This document shows positions 7,571 through 16,121 of a stretch of DNA of 64,000 nt, in pieces. Under the pieces are notes generated by a model, which did not search any database, had not been told where the DNA came from, and saw only the letters and a list, made by a program, of their open reading frames with translations. The stretch covers positions 372,001 through 436,000 of the forward strand of contig NZ_JADCJZ010000002.1 in assembly GCF_014982725.1 (NCBI RefSeq), given 5' to 3'. The DNA comes from Thermophilibacter gallinarum. Its GTDB lineage: Bacteria > Actinomycetota > Coriobacteriia > Coriobacteriales > Atopobiaceae. The position numbers were made by a program, and so were the translations under genes. How positions within the stretch are numbered: the stretch's first letter is position 1; every line of letters starts with the position of its first letter.

Positions 7571-8854
7571 CTAGATCGCGGCGAGCGCCTGCTCGATATC
7601 GGCGATGAGGTCGGCGCTGTCCTCCAGGCCGCACGAGAAGCGCACCATGGCCGGGGAGATACCGGCCGCGACCAGCTCCTCGTCGTTCATCTGACGGTGC
7701 GTCGCGGAGGCCGGGTGCAGGCAGCAGGTGCGCGCGTCGGCCACGTGCGTCTCGATCGCGGCGAGGCGCAGCGCCGCCATGAACTTCTCGGCAGCCGCGC
7801 GACCGCCGGCGAGCTCGAAGGACACCACTCCGGAGCCGCCCTCGGGCAGGTACTTCTGGGCGAGCTCGTGGTACGGGTCGCCGGCCAGGTGCGGGAAGCG
7901 CACCGAGGTCACCTTGTCGGAGCCCGCGAGGTACTCCGCCACGGCGAGGCCGTTCGCAAAGTGGCGCGGCATGCGCACGTGCAGGCTCTCGAGGCCCATG
8001 TTGAGGTAGAACGCGTTCTGCGGGCTCTGGATGGAGCCGAGGTCGCGCATGAGCTGCGAGGTGGCCTTGGTGATGAAGGCGCCGGCCTGACCGAACTTCT
8101 CGGCATAGACGATGCCGTGATAGGACTCGTCCGGGGTGGTGAGGCCGGGGAACTTGTCCGCGTGCGCCATCCAGTCGAAGTTGCCGGAGTCCACGATCGC
8201 ACCGCCCACGCCCACGCCGTGGCCGTCCATGTACTTGGTGGTGGAGTGGGTCACGATGTCCGCGCCCCACTCGATGGGACGGCAGAAGACGGGCGTGGGG
8301 AAGGTGTTGTCCACGATCAGCGGCACGCCGTGCGCGTGGGCCGCCTTGGCAAAGCGCTCGATGTCAAGCACGTCCAGCGCGGGGTTGGCGATCGTCTCGC
8401 CGAAGACGGCGCGCGTGTTGGGGCGGAAGGCCGCCGCAAGCTCCTCCGGCGTGCACGTGGGCGAGACGAACGTGGACTCGACGCCCATCTTGGCCATAGT
8501 GTGGGCGATCAGGTTGTAGGTGCCGCCGTAGATGGCCGAGCTCGCCACGACGTGGCTGCCCGCCTCGCAGATGTTGAAGAGCGCGAAGAAGTTGGCGGCC
8601 TGGCCAGAGCTCGTGAGCATGGCCGCGGCGCCGCCCTCGAGCGCGCAGATCTTGGCAGCCACGGCGTCGTTGGTGGGGTTCTGCAGGCGCGTGTAGAAGT
8701 AGCCCTCGGCCTCCAGGTCGAAGAGCTGCCCCATGTGCTCGGAGGTCGCGTACTTGAAGGTGGTGGACTGGACGATGGGAATCTGGCGCGGCTCGCCGTC
8801 GCCCGGCGTGTAGCCGGCCTGGACGCAGCGGGTGCCGATGCTCTGCTCGCTCAT
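7571..8854 (-). CDS. metY: O-acetylhomoserine aminocarboxypropyltransferase (sulfhydrylase)
   Basis: 427 residues from ATG 8854 with AAGGAG upstream. It belongs to the Cys/Met-metabolism PLP family; the long form (about 430 residues) with GTRCVQAGY, STTFKYATSEH and YTRLQNPTND is typical of MetY rather than the shorter MetB/MetC. The PLP lysine is K207 in HSTTKYMDGHG, and the phosphate is held by SSGQA. It makes homocysteine from O-acetylhomoserine and sulfide. It is transcribed alone, upstream of nothing, just downstream of fumC but 91 bases away. No SAM or T-box element is visible upstream. Confidence 0.94.
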   Translation of the reverse strand: MSEQSIGTRCVQAGYTPGDGEPRQIPIVQSTTFKYATSEHMGQLFDLEAEGYFYTRLQNPTNDAVAAKICALEGGAAAMLTSSGQAANFFALFNICEAGSHVVASSAIYGGTYNLIAHTMAKMGVESTFVSPTCTPEELAAAFRPNTRAVFGETIANPALDVLDIERFAKAAHAHGVPLIVDNTFPTPVFCRPIEWGADIVTHSTTKYMDGHGVGVGGAIVDSGNFDWMAHADKFPGLTTPDESYHGIVYAEKFGQAGAFITKATSQLMRDLGSIQSPQNAFYLNMGLESLHVRMPRHFANGLAVAEYLAGSDKVTSVRFPHLAGDPYHELAQKYLPEGGSGVVSFELAGGRAAAEKFMAALRLAAIETHVADARTCCLHPASATHRQMNDEELVAAGISPAMVRFSCGLEDSADLIADIEQALAAI

Positions 8855-8945
8855 GGGGCTCCTTTCGTTGTTGCCGGGTCCATGATAGCCGCTCGGCGAG
8901 AGGGGCAGCGGGCCCGTAACAAAACGGACGGCGAGAAGGGCGCGG

Positions 8946-10367
8946 CTACACCATCTGCTCGGGGTGGAAGACCTCGTCGAAGCGCTCGGGCGTGAGCAGG
9001 CCCAGCGCCACGCAGGCCTCCTTGAGCGAGGTGCCCTCGGCGAAGGCCTTCTTGGCCACACGCGCGGCGTTGTCGTAGCCGATGTGGGGGTTCAGGCTCG
9101 TCACCAGCATGAGCGAGCGGTGGAGGTTCTCGTCCATCTTCTCTCGGTTGGCCGTGATGCCGCTCGCGCAGCGCTCGTCGAAGGAGACGATCGCATCGGC
9201 GAGAAGACCAACGGACTGCAGGTAGTTGTAGGCGATCACCGGCATGAAGACGTTGAGCTCGAAGTTGCCCTGAGAGGCGGCCATGCCGATAGCGGCGTCG
9301 TTGCCCATGACCTGCACGGCCACCATGGTGACGGCCTCGCACTGGGTGGGGTTGACCTTGCCCGGCATGATCGAGCTGCCCGGCTCGTTTGCCGGAATCG
9401 TGATCTCGCCGAGGCCCAGGCGCGGGCCGGACGCGAGCCAGCGCACGTCGTTGGCGATCTTCATCATGTTGGCGGCGAGGCCCTTCACGGCGCCGTGGGA
9501 GAACACGAGCGCGTCCTTGCCCGTGAGCGCGCGGAACTTGTTGGGGTCCGTCTCGAAGGGCAGTCCCGTGAGCTCTGCCAGCTCCGCAGCGACGGCCTCG
9601 TCGAAGCCCGCCGGGGCGTTGAGGCCCGTGCCCACGGCCGTACCGCCGAGCGCCAGGCGATAGAGGCCCGGCATCGCGGCGACGAACTCCTCGCGGCTGC
9701 CCTCGAGCAGGCCGCGCCAGCCGGAAATCTCCTGCGAGAAGGAGATGGGCACCGCGTCCTGCAGGTGGGTGCGGCCGCTCTTGACCACGCCCTCGTTCTC
9801 CGCCTCCAGGCGGCGCAGCGTGGCCGTGAGCTGGTCGATCGCGGGCAGCAGGCGCCCCGTCACCGCAATCGCCGCGGCCACGTGCATGGCCGTCGGGAAG
9901 GTGTCGTTGGAGGACTGGCTCATGTTTACCGAGTCGTTGGGGTGGAGCGGCTTCTCCAGCGCCACGCCCCTCTCGGCAGCGAGCTGGTTGCCGCGGTTGG
10001 CCAGCACCTCGTTCATGTTCATGTTGGACTGCGTGCCGGAGCCCGTCTGCCAGACCACGAGCGGGAAGTCGGCGTCGTGCGTGCCGGCGAGCACCTCGTC
10101 CGCGGCGGCGCAGATGAGGTCGCGCGCCTCGGGCGCGAGACGGCCCAGACGCGCGTTAGCGCGGGCCGCCGCCTTCTTCACCAGCGCGAACGCGCGCACG
10201 ATCTCCTGCGGCATGCGCTCGGTCCCTATGGGGAAGTTCTCATGGCTCCGCTCGGTCTGGGCGCCCCAGAGGGCATCCGCCGGGACGAGCATCTCCCCCA
10301 TCGAGTCCCGCTCGACGCGCCAGCCATCGCCGGCCGCGCCCGCGGATACGCCGTTCTTCTCGGCCAC
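8946..10367 (-). CDS. fumC: Class II fumarate hydratase
   Basis: 473 residues. It converts fumarate to malate without an iron-sulfur cluster. Visible motifs are [18 protein letters not shown] (substrate loop), [13 protein letters not shown], the catalytic-site [11 protein letters not shown]-like segment ([11 protein letters not shown]) and the superfamily signature [13 protein letters not shown]. Length is normal, with a slightly extended N-terminus (about 12 residues) before [11 protein letters not shown]. It starts 3 bases after the end of the phosphatase-CHAD gene, so the two are translated from one message. Confidence 0.96.
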   Translation of the reverse strand: MAEKNGVSAGAAGDGWRVERDSMGEMLVPADALWGAQTERSHENFPIGTERMPQEIVRAFALVKKAAARANARLGRLAPEARDLICAAADEVLAGTHDADFPLVVWQTGSGTQSNMNMNEVLANRGNQLAAERGVALEKPLHPNDSVNMSQSSNDTFPTAMHVAAAIAVTGRLLPAIDQLTATLRRLEAENEGVVKSGRTHLQDAVPISFSQEISGWRGLLEGSREEFVAAMPGLYRLALGGTAVGTGLNAPAGFDEAVAAELAELTGLPFETDPNKFRALTGKDALVFSHGAVKGLAANMMKIANDVRWLASGPRLGLGEITIPANEPGSSIMPGKVNPTQCEAVTMVAVQVMGNDAAIGMAASQGNFELNVFMPVIAYNYLQSVGLLADAIVSFDERCASGITANREKMDENLHRSLMLVTSLNPHIGYDNAARVAKKAFAEGTSLKEACVALGLLTPERFDEVFHPEQMV

Positions 10368-10370
10368 GCG

Positions 10371-11723
10371 CTACTCCTCCTCGTCCTCGGCGTCGTCTGC
10401 CGCGACGTCCTGGGCCGGGCGGGCGTCCGCCTCGCGGCGCTCCATGCCCGACGTGATCGCGGAGACGACCTCCGCCTGGTCGCGCGCGACGATGCCGAGG
10501 TCGGCGCGGACGCCACGGAAGCGCGGGCTCTTGGAGCATTCCTCGGCGAGCTGCTTGTTGCTCCGGGCGTCGGAGAGGGCGCCGAGCTCGCGCTGGATCT
10601 CGTCCAGGTACTCGCTCATCTGCGCGCGCTCCGGCCCCAGCACCTCGCCGAGGCGCTCGGCCACGTAGCGCATCTCCTTGGTGTCCCGACGCGCGACGTA
10701 GACCGCGTCGCCGTCTCGCAGGTCGAGCCCGAAGAGGTCCTCGTCGACCTCGTTGAACATGGCGTCGAAACGCGCGCGGAAGTCATCGGCCGTCAGGCCC
10801 TTCTCGGCGACCTTGCCCTTCCAGCGCAGCGCGGACAGGTCGCGCGCGACCTTGGAGAGGCCCTTGCCCGCGTGGTGCTTGCGCATGAGCGTCACGAGCG
10901 ACGAGCACTCGAGCGCGCGCTCCTTGGCGCAGGCCATGGGCAGCAGGCAGTTCTCGCCGAGCTCGCCGCTCTCCACGAGGTCGTCCACGGCCTCGGAGAG
11001 GATGTCCAGGGCACGCAGCCGCGCGGAGGCCGCCTGCAGCTCCTTGAGGGCGTGCTCGCAGCGGCGGTTCTGCTTCTTGGCCTGCCACGGCGACAGGAAC
11101 TGCAGCAGGGAGCGCACGCGGCGCAGACCGATCCTGAACTCCAGCAGCCGGTCGGGGCTGTCCGGCGCGGCGAGAAACGCCTTGGCAAGTCCCGAGAGGC
11201 CCTCTGCGGCACCCGCGACGGCGCGCTCGACGGAGCCCAGCTCGTCCCAGGAGACCGCCTCGGGCGCAGCCACGAACCAGCGCAGGGAGCCGCGCTCGGA
11301 CGGACCGTTTGGCAGGTCGAAGGCCGCCGCGGCGCCCTTTCCGAAGGCAGGGCAGACGTCGGTCAGGCGAGAGGCGAGCGTGTCGACGAAGGGCGCGTGG
11401 CCCACGGCCACCACGCACGGGGCCTCGGCGGCCTCGAGCTCGGCGAGGAACGCGTTGGCATCCTGCGCGTAGAGGGACTGGTGGACCTCGATGTCCTCCA
11501 CGCCCAGCGACGCCGCCACGACGTCGGCGGTCTCGAGGGCGCGCACCGCGGGACTGCTCCACACGCGGGCGTCGGCGTCATCGCCGATCAGGGAGAACAC
11601 GCGCGGATAGGCGACGCGCAGCGCGCGGGCCCCGGCCTCGGTGAGCCTGCGGTCCATGTCCGCACCCGAGGGCGAGCACGCCTCCGGTGCGCCGTGCCGA
11701 ACGAGTACCAGCGTCTTGACCAT
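10371..11723 (-). CDS. Histidine phosphatase (SixA-like) fused to a CHAD domain
   Basis: 450 residues from ATG 11723, which has GGGGGAG upstream. Residues 1-150 are a short phosphoglycerate-mutase type phosphatase: the RHG triad at 9-11, R61 in SSPAVRALETA and the second histidine in VGHAPF (H109). Residues about 175-410 are an alpha-helical CHAD domain with the basic stretch FRIGLRRVRSLLQF and further Arg/Lys-rich helices (RRCEHALKELQ, KVARDLSALRWKGK). CHAD domains bind polyphosphate. The tail from about 425 is acidic. Its substrate could be a phosphohistidine or a polyphosphate-bound protein; this is inference. It is directly upstream of fumC. Confidence 0.85.
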   Translation of the reverse strand: MVKTLVLVRHGAPEACSPSGADMDRRLTEAGARALRVAYPRVFSLIGDDADARVWSSPAVRALETADVVAASLGVEDIEVHQSLYAQDANAFLAELEAAEAPCVVAVGHAPFVDTLASRLTDVCPAFGKGAAAAFDLPNGPSERGSLRWFVAAPEAVSWDELGSVERAVAGAAEGLSGLAKAFLAAPDSPDRLLEFRIGLRRVRSLLQFLSPWQAKKQNRRCEHALKELQAASARLRALDILSEAVDDLVESGELGENCLLPMACAKERALECSSLVTLMRKHHAGKGLSKVARDLSALRWKGKVAEKGLTADDFRARFDAMFNEVDEDLFGLDLRDGDAVYVARRDTKEMRYVAERLGEVLGPERAQMSEYLDEIQRELGALSDARSNKQLAEECSKSPRFRGVRADLGIVARDQAEVVSAITSGMERREADARPAQDVAADDAEDEEE

Positions 11724-11835
11724 GTCTCCCCCGTTCATCACCTGCGGTGTAGCCACCGAACCCCTAGCATAGCAATTCGCCGCTCACCGATTCGCGCGCA
11801 CGGGGAGCGGCGGGCAGGCCTGCTCGCGCGGGGTC

Positions 11836-11943
11836 GCGAGAAAAACGGCCCCGTGTACCGGTTGGACGAGCTCAAACCGGTACACGGGACGCTTTTTCTA
11901 CGCCCCGACGCCGGAAACCGGTACACGGGACGCATATTGTCGC
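11836..11943. repeat. Three-unit palindromic repeat element, family A copy 1
   Basis: One forward unit (11836-11863, GCGAGAAAAACGG then CCCGTGTACCGGTT) is followed after a 10-base spacer by an inverted unit (11874-11903, AAACCGGTACACGGG then ACGCTTTTTCTACGC) and after 11 bases by a second inverted unit (11915-11943). Unit starts are 38 and 41 bases apart. The second copy at 27914-28020 has exactly the same spacings with different spacer sequence. Here it lies between two minus-strand genes, at the end of the sulfatase gene's region and upstream of the phosphatase-CHAD gene. Confidence 0.9.
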
Positions 11944-11964
11944 TGCAGATGGCTGTCAGCGCAC

Positions 11965-13434
11965 CTACACGTCCAGCCCCAAACGCAGGAACTGGTCCTC
12001 TGGCGCCTGCGCCTCTCGCATGCCACGGACGAGCAGCGCCTCCATTCGTGACAGCACAGCCTCGTCCTCGACCTCGACCGTCTGGCCGGGATCCGTCTCC
12101 AGGTCGAAGAGATGATCCTCGTTGGCGTAGGTCCCGCCATCCTTGACGAGGGCCTCGGGTCCGCTCGGCACGCGATAGACCGGGTAGGGAACTCGGGGCA
12201 GGAACCGTCCCGCCTCGATCTGGTCGCCCCTCCCCTTGCCGAGCCAGTCGCGAATCGTGGTGAGGCTCGTGGTGTACTCGAAACACTTCGACTGGTCACG
12301 TCCGCCGCGGAAGTACGTGTAGCGGCCGTCGGTCACGTTGACCGCACACCCGAACGTCCCGTAGAGCGCATAGTCATGGATCGGCTCGTTCTTCTCGACG
12401 ACAGCCCTCAGGGACCTTCCCATGACCGTCTCCGGGATCTCCACGTCCTGGTAGTCGAGAATGGTGGGCATGAGGTCGATGTTCTGGGTGAGCTGGCTGC
12501 GGGACTCCCCCGCATGCGCTCCGCCCGGGAAGTGGACGATGAGCGGGATGTTCGCGATCTCGTTGTAGGCAGGCATGTAGTTCTTGCCGATGAACTCGCG
12601 CTCGCCGAAGCAGTAGCCATGATCGGTCGTGAGTATGATCAGCGTGTCGTCGTACATGCCCGCTGCCTTGAGGCGATCGATGAACTCGCCGAAGTGGCGG
12701 TCGTTCATCGTGATGAGCGCCTCGTAGCGATGGTGCAGGTGCGCCATCGCGGCATCCGTCTCCTCGTCACGCCGGTGGTACTTCGGCAGCTCGAAGAACG
12801 GGCCGTCGTAGTCGTCGCCGTAGAGGTCGAGGTAGTCCTGCGGCACGTTAAAGGGCTCGTGGGGGTCGAACGTCTCCACCATGAGGAAGAAGTCCTCCGC
12901 GCCCTCGTTTTCGTCGACCCAGCGGCGGGCCGCCTCGAAGCACTTCACGCTCGAGAACTCCCCCTCACAGGTGATGCGCGTTCGGTTGCACTGGTACTGT
13001 CGCTTGACGTCACCGAAGTAGCGCTCCGGCTGCCAGGGGTCGTCGATGAGCGAGACCCAAGGGTCGCTCTCCTGCCCGCGGAAGAACTCGTAGGTGTTGA
13101 ACTGCTGACAGTAGTTCTCGCCTCCGATGCGGAAGTAGTGGGCGTGGTCGGTGATCATGTGGGAGCGCACGCCACCCCGCTCGAAGAGCACCTTGGGAAG
13201 GGTGACGTCCTCGATCTCGATGGGGCCCCAGCTTCGCTCCAGGAAGTTGGTGCGCCCGCAGAAGAAGTCGCGGCGGGCGGGCATGCAGGGCATCGATCCC
13301 ACGAAGTGGCCGTCGAAGCGACAGGACTCCTCGGCGAAGCGAGCGATGTTCGGGGCGATACAGGCGGTGTCAGGGTTGTAGCAGCTCAGATGGTCACGAC
13401 GCAGCGTGTCCATGAGCACGACGACAGTTCTCAT
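11965..13434 (-). CDS. Cytoplasmic Cys-type sulfatase (PTS-1 operon)
   Basis: 489 residues. It hydrolyses a sulfate ester, probably on an imported sugar. The start MRTVVVLMDTLRRD carries the metal-binding Asp/Thr; C50 in C-M-P-A-R is the formylglycine site (C-x-P-x-R), and ITDHAHY, FDPHEPF and LTTDHGYCFGE carry further metal and substrate residues. There is no signal peptide, so it acts in the cytoplasm. It is the last gene of PTS-1, 9 bases after the IIA gene. It is closely related along its length to the sulfatase at 21401. The cysteine-type site means the anaerobic maturase at 20219 could activate it. Confidence 0.93.
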   Translation of the reverse strand: MRTVVVLMDTLRRDHLSCYNPDTACIAPNIARFAEESCRFDGHFVGSMPCMPARRDFFCGRTNFLERSWGPIEIEDVTLPKVLFERGGVRSHMITDHAHYFRIGGENYCQQFNTYEFFRGQESDPWVSLIDDPWQPERYFGDVKRQYQCNRTRITCEGEFSSVKCFEAARRWVDENEGAEDFFLMVETFDPHEPFNVPQDYLDLYGDDYDGPFFELPKYHRRDEETDAAMAHLHHRYEALITMNDRHFGEFIDRLKAAGMYDDTLIILTTDHGYCFGEREFIGKNYMPAYNEIANIPLIVHFPGGAHAGESRSQLTQNIDLMPTILDYQDVEIPETVMGRSLRAVVEKNEPIHDYALYGTFGCAVNVTDGRYTYFRGGRDQSKCFEYTTSLTTIRDWLGKGRGDQIEAGRFLPRVPYPVYRVPSGPEALVKDGGTYANEDHLFDLETDPGQTVEVEDEAVLSRMEALLVRGMREAQAPEDQFLRLGLDV

Positions 13435-13443
13435 AACAACCCC

Positions 13444-13854
13444 CTACTCGTCCTCGTCGAGGCTCGCCGCAGCATGGCGGTTTACGTACACGATGCCCTC
13501 GCGAGCACCCGCCACGAGCTCCTCCACCTGCTCCGGAGAGAAGGGCTCGGGACCGGAGAGCGCCACCTCGAGCACCAGCGGGAGGTTCATCCCGCAAATG
13601 AGATGCGTGCGCTCACCCATGAAAGGGCAGAAACGCTGCGTAACGCTTCCCCCGAGCATGTCCGTGAACACGAAGGTCTCGTCCTCGGGATTGAGCTCGC
13701 CCATAAGCGCTGCGATTCGCTCCGAGGGGTCTGTCTCCGCATCATCCACGAATGCGCAGAGGACGCGCGCGCCGTCGAATCCGGTCACGAACTCCAGCGT
13801 GTCTGCCATGCCCTGCGCGAGACGGTGATGCGAGGCGATGACGATGTTTCTCAT
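13444..13854 (-). CDS. PTS mannose-family EIIA (PTS-1)
   Basis: 136 residues from ATG 13854, with AGGAG six bases upstream. A single ManX-type EIIA domain; H9 in ASHHRLAQG is the phosphate-accepting histidine, and FTDMLGGSVTQRF is the usual second signature (normally D-x-GGTP). The replacement of GGTPFN by GGSVTQ is a mild deviation. It takes phosphate from HPr and passes it to the IIB protein at 15464. In the operon it is placed last of the PTS genes, after IID. Confidence 0.92.
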   Translation of the reverse strand: MRNIVIASHHRLAQGMADTLEFVTGFDGARVLCAFVDDAETDPSERIAALMGELNPEDETFVFTDMLGGSVTQRFCPFMGERTHLICGMNLPLVLEVALSGPEPFSPEQVEELVAGAREGIVYVNRHAAASLDEDE

Positions 13855-13863
13855 CAAAGACTC

Positions 13864-14664
13864 CTAGCTCAGGATTCCGAACGCGGCGCAAACCATCGAT
13901 ATGGCGACGATGATGAGGATGAGCACGCTGATGGAGACCTTGTTGCTCTTCATGAGGCGGTAGCACACGAAGGTGGCGAGCACCGGCAGAAGGAACGGGA
14001 AGATCTGGTCGAGAATGGACTGAATCTCCGTGACAGACTCGCCCGCCGTATAGGTGAGAGGCGTCGTGATCTTGACCACGGAGGGGATGAGCGCGCCGGC
14101 GACGATAAGGCCGAGAACCGAAAGGGTCTCCGTGAGCATGGCTACCTTGTCGCCGAGCACGCTGATGAGCTTGGTGCCGGACTCGTAGCCGAACTGGAAC
14201 ATCCACACGCGCACGAACATGAAGGCGATGTTGAGCGCAAGCCAGATGAGCGTCAGCGTGATGTTGCCGTCAAGCGCAAGGCTGCCGGCGATCGAGCCCA
14301 TGATCGTGGGATAGAGCACCCAGATGAGCGAGTCACCGATACCTGCCATCGGTCCCATCAGCGCGACCTTGAAGCCCTGCACGGCCTCCTTGGCCGCGAT
14401 GCCTCCCTCGTCCTCGATGCCGAGAGCGGCACCCAGCACGAGGTTCGCCATCCAGGGGTGGGCGTTGAAGTAGTTGAAGTGGTTGTTCAGCGCCTCGACG
14501 TACTCGTCATCGTTGGTGTAGATCTTGCGCAGCGCCGGGCCAAGGGCGAAGACAACCGTGCCCGCCTGCTGGTACTGGTACGAGAAGGTATTCACGGCCA
14601 TGGGCATCCAGCGAAGGGCGCAGCGACGGATGTCGGCCTTGGTGAGAACGGTTTCCTTACTCAT
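13864..14664 (-). CDS. PTS mannose-family EIID (PTS-1)
   Basis: 266 residues. Typical EIID start (LTKADIRRCALRWMPMAVNTFSYQYQQAG), the family signature ALMGPMAGIGDSLIW, and a C-terminal membrane helix (VLILIIVAISMVCAAF). With the IIC protein it forms the translocation channel. Its ATG overlaps the IIC stop by eight bases. Length is normal, without the insertion seen in the PTS-3 homologue. Substrate specificity is probably a sulfated sugar or disaccharide, inferred from the linked sulfatase. Confidence 0.94.
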   Translation of the reverse strand: MSKETVLTKADIRRCALRWMPMAVNTFSYQYQQAGTVVFALGPALRKIYTNDDEYVEALNNHFNYFNAHPWMANLVLGAALGIEDEGGIAAKEAVQGFKVALMGPMAGIGDSLIWVLYPTIMGSIAGSLALDGNITLTLIWLALNIAFMFVRVWMFQFGYESGTKLISVLGDKVAMLTETLSVLGLIVAGALIPSVVKITTPLTYTAGESVTEIQSILDQIFPFLLPVLATFVCYRLMKSNKVSISVLILIIVAISMVCAAFGILS

Positions 14665-15439
14665 CTTCGAGCTCTCCCATCACGGTGCTGTTGGCGGACG
14701 CGGCGTTCTTGTCGGCGCAGTAGCCCCAGTAGACGAGGCAGACGATGGCACCCACGATGGCGACGCCGAGCATGGACATGCTGAAGTAGGCGACGAGCAC
14801 AAAGCCGAGCATGACCGCGGCAAAGAACTTGTTGGCGGGCATGTAGGTAAGCAGCAGCGCGACGCCCACCACGGGAAGCATCTTGGATGCCACGGTCAGG
14901 CCACCGGTAAACCAGGCGGGCAGCGCGTTGAGCACAGCGTTGACCATGTCGCCGCCCACGAAGACGGCGATGGCCATGGGGATGGCGGCGGTCAGGAAGC
15001 TGAGGACGGGACCGCAGAGCAGCGTGCGATACATACCCGAGAAGTTCTTCTCGTTGGCAAGCTTCTGGGCGTGCTGGACGAGGGCGCCGCAAGAGAGCTT
15101 CGCGATCACGTCGAACTGGACCATGAGCATGGCAACGGGAATGCCGATCGCAAGACCGGCCTCGACGCCGCCTCCACTCGTTGCCGCGATGGCAACCGCA
15201 ACGACGACACCCACGCCATACTCGGGGACGCTCGAGCCGCCAACGGAGGCAATGCCAAGGCTCATGAGCTGCAAGGTACCGCCGATGTAGAGTGCCGTCG
15301 GCATGTCACCCACGATGAGTCCGGCAAAGACGGAGGTGATGACCGGCCAGCGCAGGCCGAAGGTCATTCCGTACTTGTCCACGGGCACAAGGCCTGCCAG
15401 GACGATGAGCAGAATGCTCTGGACGATAGATAGTTCCAT
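14657..15439 (-). CDS. PTS mannose-family EIIC (PTS-1)
   Basis: 260 residues, about seven to nine hydrophobic segments. The N-terminal LLIVLAGLVPVDKYGM and the segment GDMPTALYIGGTLQLMSLGIASVGGSSVPE carry the EIIC-Man signature (GG-x-L-Q-L-x-x-LG). It forms the membrane translocator with EIID. The ribosome site AGGAAGAAG lies upstream. It is the second gene of the operon, 24 bases after IIB. Confidence 0.93.
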   Translation of the reverse strand: MELSIVQSILLIVLAGLVPVDKYGMTFGLRWPVITSVFAGLIVGDMPTALYIGGTLQLMSLGIASVGGSSVPEYGVGVVVAVAIAATSGGGVEAGLAIGIPVAMLMVQFDVIAKLSCGALVQHAQKLANEKNFSGMYRTLLCGPVLSFLTAAIPMAIAVFVGGDMVNAVLNALPAWFTGGLTVASKMLPVVGVALLLTYMPANKFFAAVMLGFVLVAYFSMSMLGVAIVGAIVCLVYWGYCADKNAASANSTVMGELEDE

Positions 15440-15463
15440 GTGCTTCTTCCTTTCTTGGTCGCA

Positions 15464-15952
15464 CTATCCCAGCAGATCAGCGAGGGGTTGGGGCTTCTCC
15501 GACAGGAGGTACTGGGCGTAGACGTCAATGCCCTTGCCGATGAGGTACCGATAGTCTTCACGCTCCTGGGCGTCCACAGTGACACGGCGGTTGACCTCGA
15601 TGTAGTCCTCCTCGGGTCCGCGCTGTGCGGTGGCACCGACGTTAACCTCCTTGATGGGAACGGCAGCCTCCTCAACCAGGCGACGGAGCGTCGCGGGCTT
15701 CTTGGTGATGATGAAAATGGTCTGGCCTGCGTACTTGTTGGCCTTGAAGTTTGCGAGGGCAGTTTCCAGCGTGATGATGGAGATGGCCATCCCAGCCGGC
15801 CGCGCGAGCTTCATGCTCGCCTTGGCGATCTCGTTCTCGGCCGTCTCGTCGTCGATGATCATGACGCGCTGGGCTCCCGTCTGCGGCGCCCACTGAGTCG
15901 CGACGACTCCGTGCAACAGACGGTTGTCGATGCGTGACAGCGCTATTCGCAT
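15464..15952 (-). CDS. PTS mannose-family EIIB (PTS-1)
   Basis: 162 residues from ATG 15952 with GAGGAGGAAG upstream; an earlier in-frame start has no ribosome site. H14 in RIDNRLLHGVVATQW is the phosphorylated histidine of the EIIB-Man family. It transfers phosphate from IIA to the incoming sugar. First gene of the PTS-1 operon (IIB-IIC-IID-IIA-sulfatase), divergent from a DeoR regulator whose likely operator lies at 16017-16046. Confidence 0.94.
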   Translation of the reverse strand: MRIALSRIDNRLLHGVVATQWAPQTGAQRVMIIDDETAENEIAKASMKLARPAGMAISIITLETALANFKANKYAGQTIFIITKKPATLRRLVEEAAVPIKEVNVGATAQRGPEEDYIEVNRRVTVDAQEREDYRYLIGKGIDVYAQYLLSEKPQPLADLLG

Positions 15953-16016
15953 ATCTTCCTCCTCTCCGCGCGACCGTCCCTTACGATCGCTTGACGGTAG
16001 ATTAGGCAATCCGTTG

Positions 16017-16046
16017 CCATTTACCGCTTTTTTGCTCGGTAAATGG
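16017..16046. promoter_or_regulatory. Inverted-repeat operator between PTS-1 and its DeoR gene
   Basis: CCATTTACCG (16017-16026) and CGGTAAATGG (16037-16046) are perfect 10-bp arms separated by ten bases, one helical turn apart per half-site centre pair. Three more ATGG or AAATGG halves follow (around 16043-16080). The site is in the AT-rich divergent promoter region and is the best candidate for binding by the DeoR protein at 16122. Confidence 0.7.
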
Positions 16047-16121
16047 TTGAAAATGGTTATTTCAGTTCATGAAAATGGCCAATTTGGCATACTAGGATGC
16101 GAGCAAACTTAGGAGGCAGCC

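Noticed and set aside
8855-8945. SAM riboswitch or T-box upstream of metY.
   Set aside because: The gap before metY is too short and shows no conserved stem or T-box sequence.
11836-11943. CRISPR-like array (28-30 base repeats with variable spacers).
   Set aside because: Units alternate in orientation, spacers are only 10-11 bases, there are three units only and no cas gene is near. The same applies to 17029-17180.
8964-12146. A 1060-codon open frame on the plus strand across fumC, the phosphatase-CHAD gene and the repeat.
   Set aside because: It runs opposite to three well-supported genes, is low complexity (His, Arg, Gly, Leu, Val rich) and has no family motif; it is a GC-rich antisense shadow. 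The same holds for the long frames at 12112-14784, 20174-22915, 41008-43656 and 56020-58701.
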